A stretch of 64,000 nucleotides of DNA from Raphanus sativus (Eukaryota; Streptophyta; Magnoliopsida; Brassicales; Brassicaceae): assembly GCF_000801105.2 (NCBI RefSeq), contig NC_079512.1, forward strand, positions 39,201,848-39,265,847. The letters are read 5' to 3'. Under the pieces are notes generated by a model. It searched no databases. It saw only the letters and a list, made by a program, of their open reading frames with translations, and was not told the origin of the DNA. The position numbers and the translations under genes are program-made. Numbering within the stretch: the stretch's first letter is position 1; each line of letters opens with the position of its first letter. Below are positions 10,376-22,627 of this stretch, piece after piece.

Positions 10376-11384
10376 TAAAAATACAGATATAAGAACCATT
10401 TTAAGGAATACAAAATAACATAAAATATATATATCCAGGACTGAAAAAATACTTAAAGAATATTGCCTGCTGAAAGCAGAACTGCGTTATAGACAGACAT
10501 TCATCCCTACGTGTTAAAATTTATAATATCCGTTCTATATATCGGTCGTGGTTACAAGTTTTTCCATATAAAAAGATTACGTATATATACACTTATATTT
10601 TGGGCATCACACGAATATCTTAAATTATGACATCTCGACCTTGGAATTAGGGTTTATATTCCTCGTTTAAAGCAAGATGCAGGTAAAGTGTATGAATTCC
10701 AAATTCCCAACCTATATTTTTGCCTAAATCTTGGATCATGTTTTAATTTGTCTTTCATAAAATAATGCTTGGATCATGTTCTTACTCTACGTTTTATTTT
10801 TGACTAATGATAAACATGTATTCGTTGTATAGTGCGACTGAGTCAATCAATAAAAATATCAAATGCAATAGCTCTCGAGTGGGGAACGTGTATCGAAAAT
10901 TAGGAATAATCAACTTAACTACTAGCTAGATAAACAAAAGTAATACTCCATCAGTTTATAAATAAGTGTTAATTTAAAAAATTTCACACAGATTAAAAAA
11001 TGGCGGAAATCGATGTAAATTATTATTAATTACATATCTTTAACCAATAGTATTTAAGATAAATAAAATTATTTATAAAATTAATGCAATTTACAATTAA
11101 TTTTTTAGTCGAAACGAAAGTAAATATAATTTCCATTAAAATTGTAAAATGACACTGGAAATGTAACAAGAAAAAAAATTAAGAAAGACATTAATTATGA
11201 AACAAAAAATAGCAAATACTAATGAATACTCCATTAACTTAGTTAATTATACTCTATCTATATCAGTTTAATTGCATTGTAAAGTAAAATTTTGTTTTAA
11301 AATAAGTGTTGTTTTAAAATCTCAATTTAAAATTTATTAACAATATTCTTTTGTTTATTTTTATATTGATTGAAATATGGTTAG

Positions 11385-11412
<28 letters not shown>
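10376..11412. other. Intergenic AT-rich DNA with possible MITE remnants
   Basis: No gene was seen. TACTCCATCAGTTTATAAATAAGTG at about 10946-10970 resembles the terminal repeat of Stowaway-type MITEs, and AAATAAGTGTTG recurs near 11303, but I could not find a matching inverted end. Confidence 0.35.
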
Positions 11413-11415
<3 letters not shown>

Positions 11416-11642
11416 ATCAACCAAAAGACTAAATTTAGTATTCCTTATGTTTCATTTTAATTGTCATTACATTAAAAGACATTTAACTTTTGCATATTTC
11501 TAAAATAAAACATCATTATATATATATATATATATATAATGATGTTTTATTTTAGAAATATGCAAAAGTTAAATGTCTTTTAATGTAATGACAATTAAAA
11601 TGAAACATAAGGAATACTAAATTTAGTCTTTTGGTTGATGAG
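11413..11642. repeat. Perfect 230 bp palindrome (inverted repeat, 2 x 115 bp)
   Basis: The left arm starts CTCATCAACCAAAAGACTAA at 11413; the right arm ends with its exact reverse complement at 11642. The centre (about 11516-11538) is an AT dinucleotide run. I found no mismatch along the arms. A further AT run lies just outside on the left. A transcript would fold into a long hairpin. It may be a young foldback MITE or an inverted duplication; I see no clear target duplication. Confidence 0.9.
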
Positions 11643-13245
11643 AATAAATTTAGCACTTTTGCAAAAACAAAAACACAAAGATATGAAGTCATATTGATTC
11701 GCATTAAGGTAAATATAATCCCAGAAACTATAATCTTCAATCAATCACTAATCATATGTTCATCTAGCTCCTACTGGAGTGGAGTTGAATGGAAAACAAA
11801 AAGAATAAATAACCAGCTCTTGACTCCTCTGGTTGACTTGAAAATATTTACTTTCTATTTTTCGCATCCCCCCCCCCCAAAAAAGAAAAAAACTACTGTA
11901 TATCGTTGTAAAACACACACAAAGTGATGGAAAAAAAGATGCGAAAATATGGACCACAAAAAAAAGTGATGGAAAATATTTAACTATGGGCTCAACTTAG
12001 TGAAACGTGTATGGGCCGAAGTATAATTTAAATTTCTACATATATGGCCCTTAAAGCCCAATCGTTCGTTTAAATCATGAAAGTAGTATTGTGGGTTACG
12101 CCTCGAGCTGAATGGAAAAATAAAAGTAAAAACAAACCGCCCACAACATTGGGTTTTTAAAGCTAACATTCTTCTCTTCGGGTTATCCTTTTCTATAATC
12201 AATTTACTTTTATTCCTAGCACTACAAAGTTTCTGGTTTATAACAAAAACGTAAATTATCATTTATTATATGAATGTTAGCTTTGGCCAATGACGACATT
12301 CGACAATGTCACTGTCAGCTTTATTCCTAAATTATGTATAATCTATTTCGTAAGTGGACGATTTGTTCAGCAGTGGTTGTAAAATTGTTAGCAACATGAG
12401 ATGCTTTTTTGTCGATAGCTACTGCAATGTAATTTTTTATCTGAGTCTCATGCGATGTAGATTTAGTCAAATGTTTTTACCTTAAAATTTATTTATTTGA
12501 TAAAATATGATTGCTATGATGACACCACGAAAATATAACTAGACATTTAAAAATCTATTAAAGACTGTATTTACGATTTACTTACTAAAAAAAAAACTCA
12601 AACCCTGAAAAAAGAAGAAAAAAAAAACTCAAACACTGCTTATAGCTAAGTATTCGAAACGCGATTTGGAATCATTAAATGAAGTCCATACTTTTCTGGT
12701 AACAGGCTAATATTATTGATTAACTTTTTGTTTTGCTTAACAAAATTTCCTTCTTACTGCGTCCAATTATTGATAAACTTGTGTTTTGCGAATCTAGAAT
12801 GATATGCAAAATTAATACAATAAGTAATTAACGATTCCACTCTCTGTATCTCACGGTGAAGGATGATGGATCACTAACTTTGTTTTACGAATAAAATATA
12901 AAGGTTTCCTCCAAAAAATAAAAAAATAAAAAGGTTTTTCTCAAAAAATAAAGAAAAATATATAAAGGGTTTTTTATGAGCTACTTCGGCCCGAAGCATT
13001 CTTCATCTGGTTTTGTAGAATAAGTGAGATAAAAAAAGGAAGACCAAATAAGCTAAAATAAATAAAGTGAGGCGATAGTACGACTCATACGGCGTAAGAT
13101 ATCACCTTATAATATATACTTTGCTGGCCTTTCGGATCTTAAACGATATCAACATTTCAAAGATGAAGAAAAAGACATTTCAAAGTTGAAGCTATATTGT
13201 AAACGTTAAAACTTACAAATAATGCTTAGACTTCATGTGTTTTTT
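11643..13245. other. Intergenic AT-rich DNA, nothing recognised
   Basis: Contains a C9 homopolymer near 11870 followed by A runs, and several A/T tracts. No credible gene. Confidence 0.4.
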
Positions 13246-13500
13246 TAGAGCATCTCCAATGTAAAACTCCATTTTTTCTTCCAAAATAGAGTAAAAGTGA
13301 ATATGGAATAAAATTGCTTCAACCCTACCCCATTTTTCACTCCATAATGGAGTCATGAACAAACAAAAAATAGATTACTCCATTTATAGAGTAAACTTCA
13401 AAATGAAGTGAGATATGGAATTGGGTTGGAGCATATGATACTCTATAATCATTTTTACTCCATTTTGGAGTTAAAAATAAAGTTGGGTTGGAGATGCCCC
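13246..13500. mobile_element. MITE-like element with GAGCATCTCCAA / GTTGGAGATGC ends
   Basis: Left end GAGCATCTCCAATG at 13248; right end GGGTTGGAGATGCCCC ending at 13500. The ends are imperfect inverted repeats, and the interior contains several ACTCCAT / ATGGAGT palindromic blocks. Elements with these ends are frequent in Brassicaceae intergenic DNA. No target duplication was assigned, so the exact limits are approximate. Confidence 0.55.
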
Positions 13501-15200
13501 TTATAGGTTTTTAGTGACATTGCTGAGTCCAATGCGCCTAGTGTCTATCGCGTTTAACCAGTAAAAGGAGAAACTATATACAGTCTAGAAGTAAAAAAAA
13601 ACAATATAGTCTAAATTTTAAAAGAGGCCCTAATATACATTTTACATAGTGTAATAAACTACAAAGCTATGCTTATCTTGGAAGTTTAAAACAAATGAAA
13701 AGAATCATTCGTTTGATGGTATTATATCAATGTTAATTACAAACTGCGAATCTTCCTTCCATCTTGTTCTTGCCATGAATCAATCACGAGGAATCGTGAA
13801 CAGTCTAATCTTTAGCCACACATACTACAAGTGTCAATGGATGATGTAATAATGTGCGCATGTGTTCCACGTGCCTTTTTGCCAACGGAGCAATAATGCA
13901 AAACAAACGTTCTGACTTCGAGGGAAAACAATAGTGGCCGGTGTGGATGGATTCTCTGTTTCTTTGACTGCAGAGAAAGAGATCGTCAAAAACAATTGTG
14001 GCCGGTGAGATTAATCCGATGCGTATTGTTAGGTTAAACTTTTACTCCGTTTATCCCAGAATTCAAAGTTACCGTTTTTATAACATTTTACACGTGAACG
14101 TATTTGTGTATAGTTTTATTGGTGAAAAATTATCAAAAAGTCTTATTGGTGAAATGATGATAATTTCATAAACGTAATGGAACGAAAGTAGCAGACTATC
14201 ATGCGAAACGATATCTTAAAGATAAGAAAGAAAGTAGTCACAATACTAGCAGAAAAAAATAAAGCAGTCACGTAAAGCATTTTCAATCTATTCCTATTTC
14301 GGAGATTTTTATTATTATAGAAACATAAAAGCATTTTCAATCTATTTATATTTCAGAGATTTCTATAATTATAGAAGAAACAATAGAATAAATATAGTAT
14401 TCATCTATTTTTTTGTTTGTCAAAATCTATTAAATAGATCAAATGGTGGTCGAGTTTGAGTCATTCGACCCAACTGGATCCGATTTACATGGAAAATAAA
14501 AACACTGCTAATTCTTGTCATTTATCTAATTTATAAAGAAAATATAGCATTTTTATTTTTTAAATTGAATTTTTAAAAATATATAAATTGATTGGAAATG
14601 ATCTAATAACATGAACATTGAAGAGTTCTTATAAAACGTATTAACCATATCATCATTAAATAATGAATGTTAGAAATTTATTATTGGAGGTGATCTAACG
14701 TATCTAGACATGATCACTACCATCGATAATAGTTTTGAAGTACAACTATATCAAACGTTAGATACTTCATGTCGAAACAGAAGTTGTAGACCAGAGTATG
14801 GACTCTTTCAAGGCGTGATTGCGTCAATTTTCTACAATTCTACATTTGATCAAATGGTAAAATTCATCTGTAGACGAAATATATCCTCAGTTTTGACACC
14901 GCCTAGACTAGAAGTCACACTTATCGAGTATTACTTAGTATCAACCTTTTCTTGACCAGACAAGCCCAACATACTATTGTTGACCTTTTGTTTTGAATCT
15001 TGTTGTTTCTGTGGTCGACCTTATAGTGTTCAAAGTAAGAGCTCATCTAGGCATATATAAGAAACGGCCATGGGATATAATAATTAATAACATCAATGTT
15101 CAAAGGTGCAAATGTAGTTTACAAGCGCTGGGGATGGACATATGTTGGTAACCACAATTATACCTATACACTTTCAAAACTAATCTACCCCGCCCTTTAA
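13501..15200. other. Intergenic DNA with a short tandem duplication
   Basis: Near 14272-14379 an approximately 56 bp unit beginning AAGCATTTTCAATCTATT occurs twice in tandem with substitutions. An open frame of 81 codons at 14710-14955 has no recognisable motif and I do not call it a gene. Nothing else was seen. Confidence 0.4.
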
Positions 15201-15506
15201 GAGCATTTCTAATGTACATCTCTATATTTTTTGTCTAAAATAGAGATCTCTATTATAGAGGTGGATTTGCTTCAATGTATGTTTATATGATAAAGTTTCT
15301 TTATTTTAGAGGAAAATATAGAGGAATTCTACTTTTTGCCTCTGTATTTAGAGATGAAAATAGCATATCTCAATATTTTCTTCTATGAATAGAGAAACTT
15401 TATTATAAAGACATACATTAAAGCAAATTCACCTCTATAATAGAGTTTTTCTATTTTAGAGGAAAATATAGAAATTAAAATAAAGGTGGGTTGGAGATGG
15501 TCTAAG
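15201..15506. mobile_element. MITE-like element related to 13246-13500
   Basis: Starts GAGCATTTCTAATG and ends GGGTTGGAGATGGTC, the same type of ends as the element at 13246. It has internal inverted repeats: CTCTATTATAGAGGTGGATTTGCTT on one side is matched by AAGCAAATTCACCTCTATAATAGAG near 15420-15446. Non-coding. Confidence 0.55.
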
Positions 15507-15775
15507 TGCATGACATATAAAAGAAAATGTAACCGGCTTTAATTTGTACTATATTTCCGAAATAAGCAACCTCTTAACTATCGTCAAGCGTCACAAGTAC
15601 TTTCGTTATTGGTCATATGGTTCATCATAAAGCCACATATTAAGCTCTCTTCTTTATCCCACAAAATACATAAGTTTTTTTTTTGTCAAGCCAATGCATA
15701 AGTTTGGATCATATATATAACGAACGAAGTAATAGGGAATAAAATGGAAATGTGGGTGGCGTGGGGATCAAAGTT

Positions 15776-16101
15776 TTCACGTGTGTCGTATCAATAAACC
15801 CAACAACCATATCAATGGAGAAGATCTCTTCTAGTTCACAGTTCATTACGGAAATTACTTTTACGCCCTTCCGTACCACGTCAAGGTATACGACTTTCAT
15901 ATGGTCAAATTTGTCCGCCTATATTTTAAAAATCAGTTATATATATATATATTTTTTAATTATCTCTTCGGTATACTTGTCGGTGCGGTGGGAAGCAAGT
16001 CGCACGTGTGTCTGCTTAAACCGCGTCGCCACCGTCACGTGATAAATCGTTTCTCGTACGTGCCTTCTGCGGTTGAAAGCTGATAAGTTTGTGTTTACGT
16101 G
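15776..16101. promoter_or_regulatory. Cluster of ACGT-core motifs (three CACGTG G-boxes)
   Basis: CACGTG occurs at 15778-15783, 16003-16008 and 16036-16041; CCACGTCA at 15876-15883; TACGTG at 16057-16062 and 16096-16101. These are binding sites for bZIP and bHLH factors when functional. The cluster is about 6.5 kb from the nearest gene (MYB73-like), so its role is unproven. It could be an enhancer or a remnant promoter. Confidence 0.35.
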
Positions 16102-17068
16102 TGTTTGGCAAATAATATGCGACGAATTGGTGTTTTTGTGAATTGTATTACCGTTATTGTACGAGTAATTGCTATTTATATAGACTCGGTGTCTGCGCTT
16201 TGTTTTATGATTGAATATACGCTTTAAACGACATGGACTACAGCGTGTGTGTTGTATCCTTCATTGTTTTTTTTTTCAGTAACTTTCTTTCTTAATCCTT
16301 CATTGTTGAGGTATATTGTACACGTAAATATATTATAGATGTCCTCTCCTGCAGGAATAGCTTTGTAAAATTAAACATTAAACGGTGAAAATCCTAAAGA
16401 TCATTCTTTTATCCTTAAATATTTAAATCACAGGAATCTTGGTTTCTTAAGCAAACATAAACGGCTACCTAATAATATTCCATTCCTTGAAAGAACTCGT
16501 ATATCTGTCTTCGTTAGGTTCCAATTACGACATACTCCAGACAATATTGTTTCAGCAAATCTCTGATTTTGGATTACTAGATTTTTATTAAAAATTATGA
16601 ACTACTAATGCATGAATAAACATTCGTATGATTGGAGTCAAAACGTACAATGAACCTGGAACCATCTCATAATTATTTAAGGTTGTATTTGTAAGCTATT
16701 TTGGGAAATTCCAGTTAAAGGCAAGAATATACGACTCACATGTATTTTTTTGAGAAACAATTAAATAATTTATACGTTTCAGTGGACGGGTGTGGGTCAT
16801 GAGCAATTTGATCGGGTTAGTAGTGTCGACGTTTAGTTGTTTTCAGCTAAAAAATGAAAATAATATAGAAAGAAGATTTATCAGTTCATTACCACCACTT
16901 GAGTTGTTACTAGGGTCTTAATTAATTTTCGTTGAAACACTTAGAAGTTTATATTAGAACTAAATAAGAATAGCCAAACTAGATTAAAAAGAAATGATTG
17001 GTAGATTTTATCAGCAAACAAACTAATAGTATTAGCTAAGAAAAAATAGATTATTAGGTAATAGCTAC
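16102..17068. other. Intergenic AT-rich DNA, nothing recognised
   Basis: No gene, RNA or repeat boundary that I can support. Confidence 0.4.
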
Positions 17069-17841
17069 GATGTGCCCAGGGCCGGCCCTGGGGTAAAGCA
17101 GTTAAGGCAGTGGCTTTAGGCGCCACAACTTTATATAGTTTATAGGGCGCCAAGTAAAGGTAATGTGACTTCTACTCAACGGTTTGGGTTCTGCAGCATA
17201 AACACTCTTGCGTCTAGTTCGATCCCTGTTCCCACCATATTATTTTTTCCTTTCTATTTTATAACTCATTTTGGATAAATTAATGACGATTTGACATGAA
17301 AAGTTGGTTAACTTTTCTAACAACGTAGTTTCTTTTTACAACTTAGTTTTTTTTTCCTAGCAAAACCATGTTTTTTTTATCTGTCTTTTTTGTAAATTTT
17401 ATATTTAATGAAAATTTCTACAATATAAAAATACAAAATATCCTAAATTGAGTTCTAATATTCTGGGAGACATTTCTCAAAATGAAATTATTGTTAATGT
17501 TAACCTTCTATCATATGTATTGCTTTTTATACAGTTTATTATCTTCTTCTTCTTATTTAATTTCTATAAGAACTTAAAATAGAATTAAGAATCAATCAAA
17601 TGAATTGTCAATGGAATACAAAACATCTAAAATGTGGTTATTCAAAGTTGATCAAGGGTTTTGCGAGAAAAAAAAAAGGTATTTGTTTTACATTTTATTT
17701 TTTTGGAAACAATTGAAGTTTAGTACCATATATTTTGATACCATATCAAAAATGTAATACACGTTTAGTTATATTTATGGGGCCATTATTTTTGAATTTG
17801 CTTTAGGCGCCACATTGGTCCGGACCGGCACTGGATGTGCC
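17069..17841. mobile_element. Non-autonomous hAT element with 8 bp target duplication
   Basis: The element is 17077-17833 (757 bp). It begins CAGGGCCGGCCCTGGGG and ends with the inverted counterpart, TCCGGACCGGCACTG. Directly outside lies GATGTGCC on both sides (17069-17076 and 17834-17841). An 8 bp duplication and CAGxG ends are typical of hAT transposons. GCTTTAGGCGCCAC appears near both ends in direct orientation. There is no transposase ORF, so it depends on a helper in trans. Confidence 0.85.
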
Positions 17842-18601
17842 TAGAACAGAAAATCTCTTACAGTATTCCAGTAAGCCAGTAACTATACGGCTTTGTCCAT
17901 ATGTCTCCCTTGGTTCATTCAATTAATCTTTTTCTTAATACACAATTATGGGGTCACTAATTATACAATTAATTCTGACCGAATCCTATCCCGTCTTTTT
18001 CTTTCCTCGGGAATACTTTTGAATACTTTAAATAATAAATCAAATTATTTAAATCGTGTGACAAGAGTAGGAAGCTCGCAAGAGACTTCCATTAGCATCG
18101 GAGCATGTGCATCGTGCTATGCAGTACACGGCTGTATTAGTGTCCTAACGGTGCCGTACACTTTACAGATCCCAGTTTTATTCACTTTAAATAGGTTTGA
18201 ACCAGTTAATCACTGCGGTTCAACGTTTACTGTGGTCATTTGGTTAAAATAATGCGATTCCAATGTGGTGGAATGGTTGGTGAAACTAGCATAAAATCAC
18301 GCAACTTATCTATATATGGTAAATGAAAATTACGTATATTGATCTAAATATATATGGTATATGTGTCTCTGAAAACTAGTTATTCTTATCTATATTTGGT
18401 ATATGGGTATCACTTACGTACGTGTGTGAAATGATACGTCCATGCTTTCATAAATCATAAGGTAAATATATGTGGTTTAGCCGGTTAGCTAGGCGTAAAA
18501 GAACAGCCTGACCGAGTTCACGTTCGCAACTAATCCCTATACTAGCTAGCGCCTTAATGCATATACATATTAGCCTTTGCCAAAATAAAATGTATATTAC
18601 A
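17842..18601. other. Intergenic DNA, nothing recognised
   Basis: A 119-codon open frame at 17893-18252 lacks any recognisable domain and is not called as a gene. Confidence 0.4.
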
Positions 18602-18873
18602 TACTCCCTCTGTTTTTTAAAGATGTATGTTCTAGAAATTTTTTTTGTTTCAAAAAGATATATTTTTCATATTTTCAATGTAATTTTTGTCAACTAATTA
18701 TAAATAATTGTGAATCTCAAAAACATTAATTGCATTTCTTGAAATTTTATTGGTTTAGAAATATAGGAAATATAAAATAACAAAAAACTATGCACTAATA
18801 AGTAAATTTTAATATGTTTTATTAAAAAGTGTGAAAATCTCAAAACATCTATTATTTAAAAACAGAGGGAGTA
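18602..18873. mobile_element. Stowaway-type MITE (Tc1/mariner)
   Basis: Ends CTCCCTCTGTTTTTTAAAGATG and its inverted counterpart CATCTATTATTTAAAAACAGAGGGAG, with TA on both outer sides (18602-18603, 18872-18873). CTCCCTCYGTT plus TA target duplication is the hallmark of Stowaway MITEs. About 268 bp, AT-rich, non-coding. Confidence 0.9.
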
Positions 18874-19721
18874 TTAGCTTATGAATTTTATGCATGAGAG
18901 AGAGGTTCTTTAGCTAAGTAAATTTTGACAGGCATGCATGTTTGAATATTTACAAATTTCTAACGCTGGTGGTTGATCCTTGTTTGAATGCATTTCACAT
19001 TGACCACAACATAAATTTTATGGTTAAAAAAAGAATTTCTCAACCGTTGACAGGTTACGTAATATCAGATCTACAAAGGAAAAAAATGACAATGCGTTTA
19101 ATTACTCTCAATTCGAGTACAATTCTACGTTCACAAACTAAATAGTTGACTTTTGGGGTCAAAGCGACGAACATAGTTGACTATTAACTCCATTTAATAC
19201 GAGTGTCATATTGAGTTTTTCAACATATATTTGATAGTAGGAAATTATTCGTATAATTTTAATACAATATATTATTTTCTCAATAATACACTGGGAGTTA
19301 ATTAAATATGAATATTTTTATATGAAACAAATACATTCATACACATAAAATCTATTAAAGATGCACACAATTTTTATAATATCTTATCGCTCGATGACTG
19401 AAAAAAATCTTAAATGTTTGTATAAGCTGAGATGTATGTAAAACGGATGAACAATCATCTGCAAATAAATTGATATAATTCCTAATACAGAAAACTACAG
19501 AAACAAACTTCAAATTCAGATTAGTGTAATATATATCTCCGGAATCTTATATACATTACTTATCTTTTAGGCTAATCGCTAAACCAAAGTATAGCTTTTA
19601 AAAGAATGCTAATTACTAATTAGTGGACTTATGAAAGTACTACTAGTCTATGTAAATAAAATAACAAAGAAGGAAGGTGGGTGGGTGACCGGCAGGTGAG
19701 GGAGTGGCCGTTAAAGGGAGG
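18874..19721. other. Intergenic AT-rich DNA, nothing recognised
   Basis: AT-rich; no gene was seen. Confidence 0.4.
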
Positions 19722-20775
19722 CAGAGATTTTTTTTTTTTTTTTTTTCCGTCAAGGGTGAATATATTATAAAAGGGCCTGGCCCAGAAAGAAGCAAAAGCC
19801 TCAATACAACAAGATCCGACTACAAGCCCATCAACTAAGGGCTAAAATAACAAACACTAACGGGCCCTCGGCCCACATACAAACTCCGCACGAACCAGTT
19901 GGGGAGCGTGTCGAGGAGGCTGGCTCGCCACGTGGCGAGATCTACACCACACACGCGAAAACGCGTCGTCTCTGCCTCGACTCGAGCACCACCACCACAC
20001 CATCGCCGGAGCATTCAACCTCGAAGTCTTCAGTCGTCGTCGCTTATCAAACGCCAAGCCTCCGACCGACCCAGCACCGCTCTTAACCGCGTAGTCATCC
20101 CGCCGGAGAGTTCGATCGAACCTCGAGAACTCCTCCGACTCTGTATCACAAAACACGCTAGACACGCACACCGAGAACCCATGCTTTCTTTCCTTTCATC
20201 TCGTCACCTTGCCGGGAAGCTTCCTCGTCTTCCGAGAGCTTCTCCGCCGTGACCTAACCCATCTTCACGGCAAACTCACCGCACAAAAAAACACACCTCG
20301 AACATAGTGACCTAAACCCAACGAATAAGGGTACAAAAAACGGCAGCGCGGAGATATGCTATCCTCCGCTCTCCGTCACCAAGAGCCGGCGTAGGCGAAT
20401 CTAAGGAAGACTCCCATCCCGGTAGCTAAGGTCGGCGATTGTGAAACTGAATGAGCTTTCACCTCCCGGAGAAAAACCACCACCGAACATGCAAGTCGCT
20501 CTCTCCGCCGCTGACCTCAAACCGACAGCGTCGTTGCTCCAAAACCGAGTCGCCGCTTAGGAAGTTAACGGACTCAGAGCTCGGACAAGGCTGTCGATGA
20601 TAGATCGACAAAGAGAGAGCGAAGGAGAACAAAAGGAATTAACAACACACGGCTCCGGCGCCGGCACGGACGCTCACGCGCCGGCCGAGCGCCGGTGAAA
20701 ACACAGATCTAACTTCTCTCTCTTCTCTCTCTTAAAAATGTTTTATTTTTCGCTCTCTCTTAAAAACAGAGATTT
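19722..20775 (-). mobile_element. Poly-A retroposon, minus strand (Sadhu-like candidate)
   Basis: A GC-rich island of about 1 kb that begins on the plus strand with a run of about 20 T followed by CCGTCAAGGG; read on the minus strand this is ...TTGACGG plus poly-A, the same end as the element at 2826-3729. GGGCC motifs close to the 3' end and CTCTCTCT-rich DNA at the opposite end also recall that element. CAGAGATTT at 19722-19730 and 20767-20775 may be a short target duplication, but part of it overlaps the T run, so the 5' limit is uncertain. Open frames of 104 and 117 codons inside it have no recognisable domain. Confidence 0.55.
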
Positions 20776-22495
20776 ACAGCCTGTTTTATTTTTCTTTCTT
20801 AAAAATGTCAAATTATAAAATAAAATATCCCCAAAAAATTAAAGTGGTAACGATCGATCTATCTTGTCGTTTTGCGCCACGTCAGCAACTGTCTCTTTTT
20901 GGCAGTCTACTTTTAATTAATTTATTTTTTAGATCGGCAAAATATCCGAAAAATAATAATGATAATAATGGCATACAGGCTGGCTTCCTCAGTCAAAAAG
21001 TCACCGAATCGAACCAAAACCTCATACCTAACCGTTAACTTCATCCTTATCTTCATCTCTCTATCATTATTAATTATATATAAACATTCTTCGATTATTT
21101 TTGGCTTCAGAATGTAAAGCTACGTTGAGTGCATATATATATCAACGGTTTCACGGCGAGGGGTCATTTATATCCTTTGATGTTGTCAACACTCGTTGCA
21201 TGTGTAAAGATAGTTTATTAACAAATTGTAAAACTATTCCATCTACTCGTTGCATGTAGCGAGAAGCCAAGAACTTGTTGGTTACTACTTACTAGTGTCT
21301 ACAATTTCCACTTCTTGTTCATCACACCAATGTACAAGCTACGGCAAATTTGGATATCAAACCGACGGTCCAACGTGCTTTATTATAACCTCACACATCA
21401 ACACACACAAGACAGTGACATGCAACGAACAGTGTAATATATTGAAAACAGATCAAAGCACTTTAGTTTATAAACAAAACAAAATAAACTTTCGGCTATT
21501 TTTTATTGACTTCTATGTAGTCTTTTTTTTGCGGTTATTCTTAGAAAAGCAGTTTGTGTTTGCCACCATATTCTAATTTTCATTAGTTCCTTTTTACCAA
21601 AAATTCAAGTTGGTATAATTCAACGTTTCAAATATAATGCCATTCTTGAATCTCTACTGTTCTAAATTTTGTTAATTTTAAAGAAACAAAAAATGCAGAA
21701 AATTAAAGAAAAAAGTACGAAAAAGATAAAAACGTAGAAGTTAACGATTCTGTGAGTGTCACAACAATGCTTTTAAATGGAAAACGAAATGATTGGGTAA
21801 AAGCGCTCCACCTGTAAAACGGAGAGTGGAAGAGACGCTCCAGTACGAGCGTACTGTTTAAAGAAAACACATCTCTGAAACTAAGACCACACTGATAATA
21901 TTTATTTATTCACGAATAAAAGCAAATCTCAAACTCAAAGTACATATACTTACTTGACACGTGTTAATATACAGCTGTATCCCAAGTCCCCAACCGTTTT
22001 TCCTGGAAGATTCTCTGTTCTCCACGCTCGATGTTAACCTCACACAGACGCTGTTCTTCCCAAACGCAGTTTTCAATCGCGGACGTGTGTGTTGGTTGTG
22101 ATATTGATATACCAATGTTAAATAATTCTATTTTTCGTTTTTCAAGTTTAAACATTTGATTGATGAAATTTATTAGAATATACATTGAATGACTTGCCTA
22201 AACAATTAATCAACCAAACGCTAAATTAGTTAATCCATCAATTTGTTTTGACTGAATTAGTCAAAACCGTAACGATTAGTAAGTTAGTAACGACCATATT
22301 TATCCGTTTAACGCTGATAAAATTACAAAACGGTTTTCTTTGTTTCCTATATAAGTTAGAAGATATTTTATTCAGTTAAAAAAATTCAAAAGATAACACA
22401 TATCCTAGAAATAAACCGCAAAATTTAACTACTTTATTATTTTTTCTCTAAAAAAGATTACAGGTTGAACCGGTAACCCTTTCCCGACTCCTTTT
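20776..22495. other. Intergenic DNA and MYB73-like upstream region
   Basis: No gene was recognised; the 108-codon frame at 21250-21576 has no domain. The right part should include the MYB gene's promoter. Confidence 0.4.
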
Positions 22496-22497
22496 GG

Positions 22498-22505
22498 TAT
22501 AAATA
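22498..22505 (+). promoter_or_regulatory. TATA box of the MYB73-like gene
   Basis: TATAAATA, 130 bp before the ATG, followed by a CT-rich leader (CTCTCTCTTCTTGCTCTT), the usual plant promoter arrangement. Confidence 0.6.
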
Positions 22506-22627
22506 CTCTCTCTTCTTGCTCTTATCCTCTTAAAACCTTTTCTTCTCCCAACAAAAAAAAAACTCCTAACGACCAAAGAAAAAACAAAACAGAAGACGTG
22601 AAAAAGAAAAACAGAACACATCCGGCG

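Noticed and set aside
10945..11310. Possible Stowaway MITE (ACTCCATCAGTTTATAAATAAG)
   Set aside because: No matching inverted end or TA duplication found.
17893..18252. 119-codon open frame in the intergenic region
   Set aside because: No signal, no known motif, AT-driven composition, no promoter.
19857..20252. Overlapping open frames of 104 and 117 codons
   Set aside because: Both lie within the GC-rich retroposon, where few stops are expected; no domain.
21250..21576. 108-codon open frame with a hydrophobic end
   Set aside because: No family recognised; the hydrophobic tail follows from T-rich DNA.
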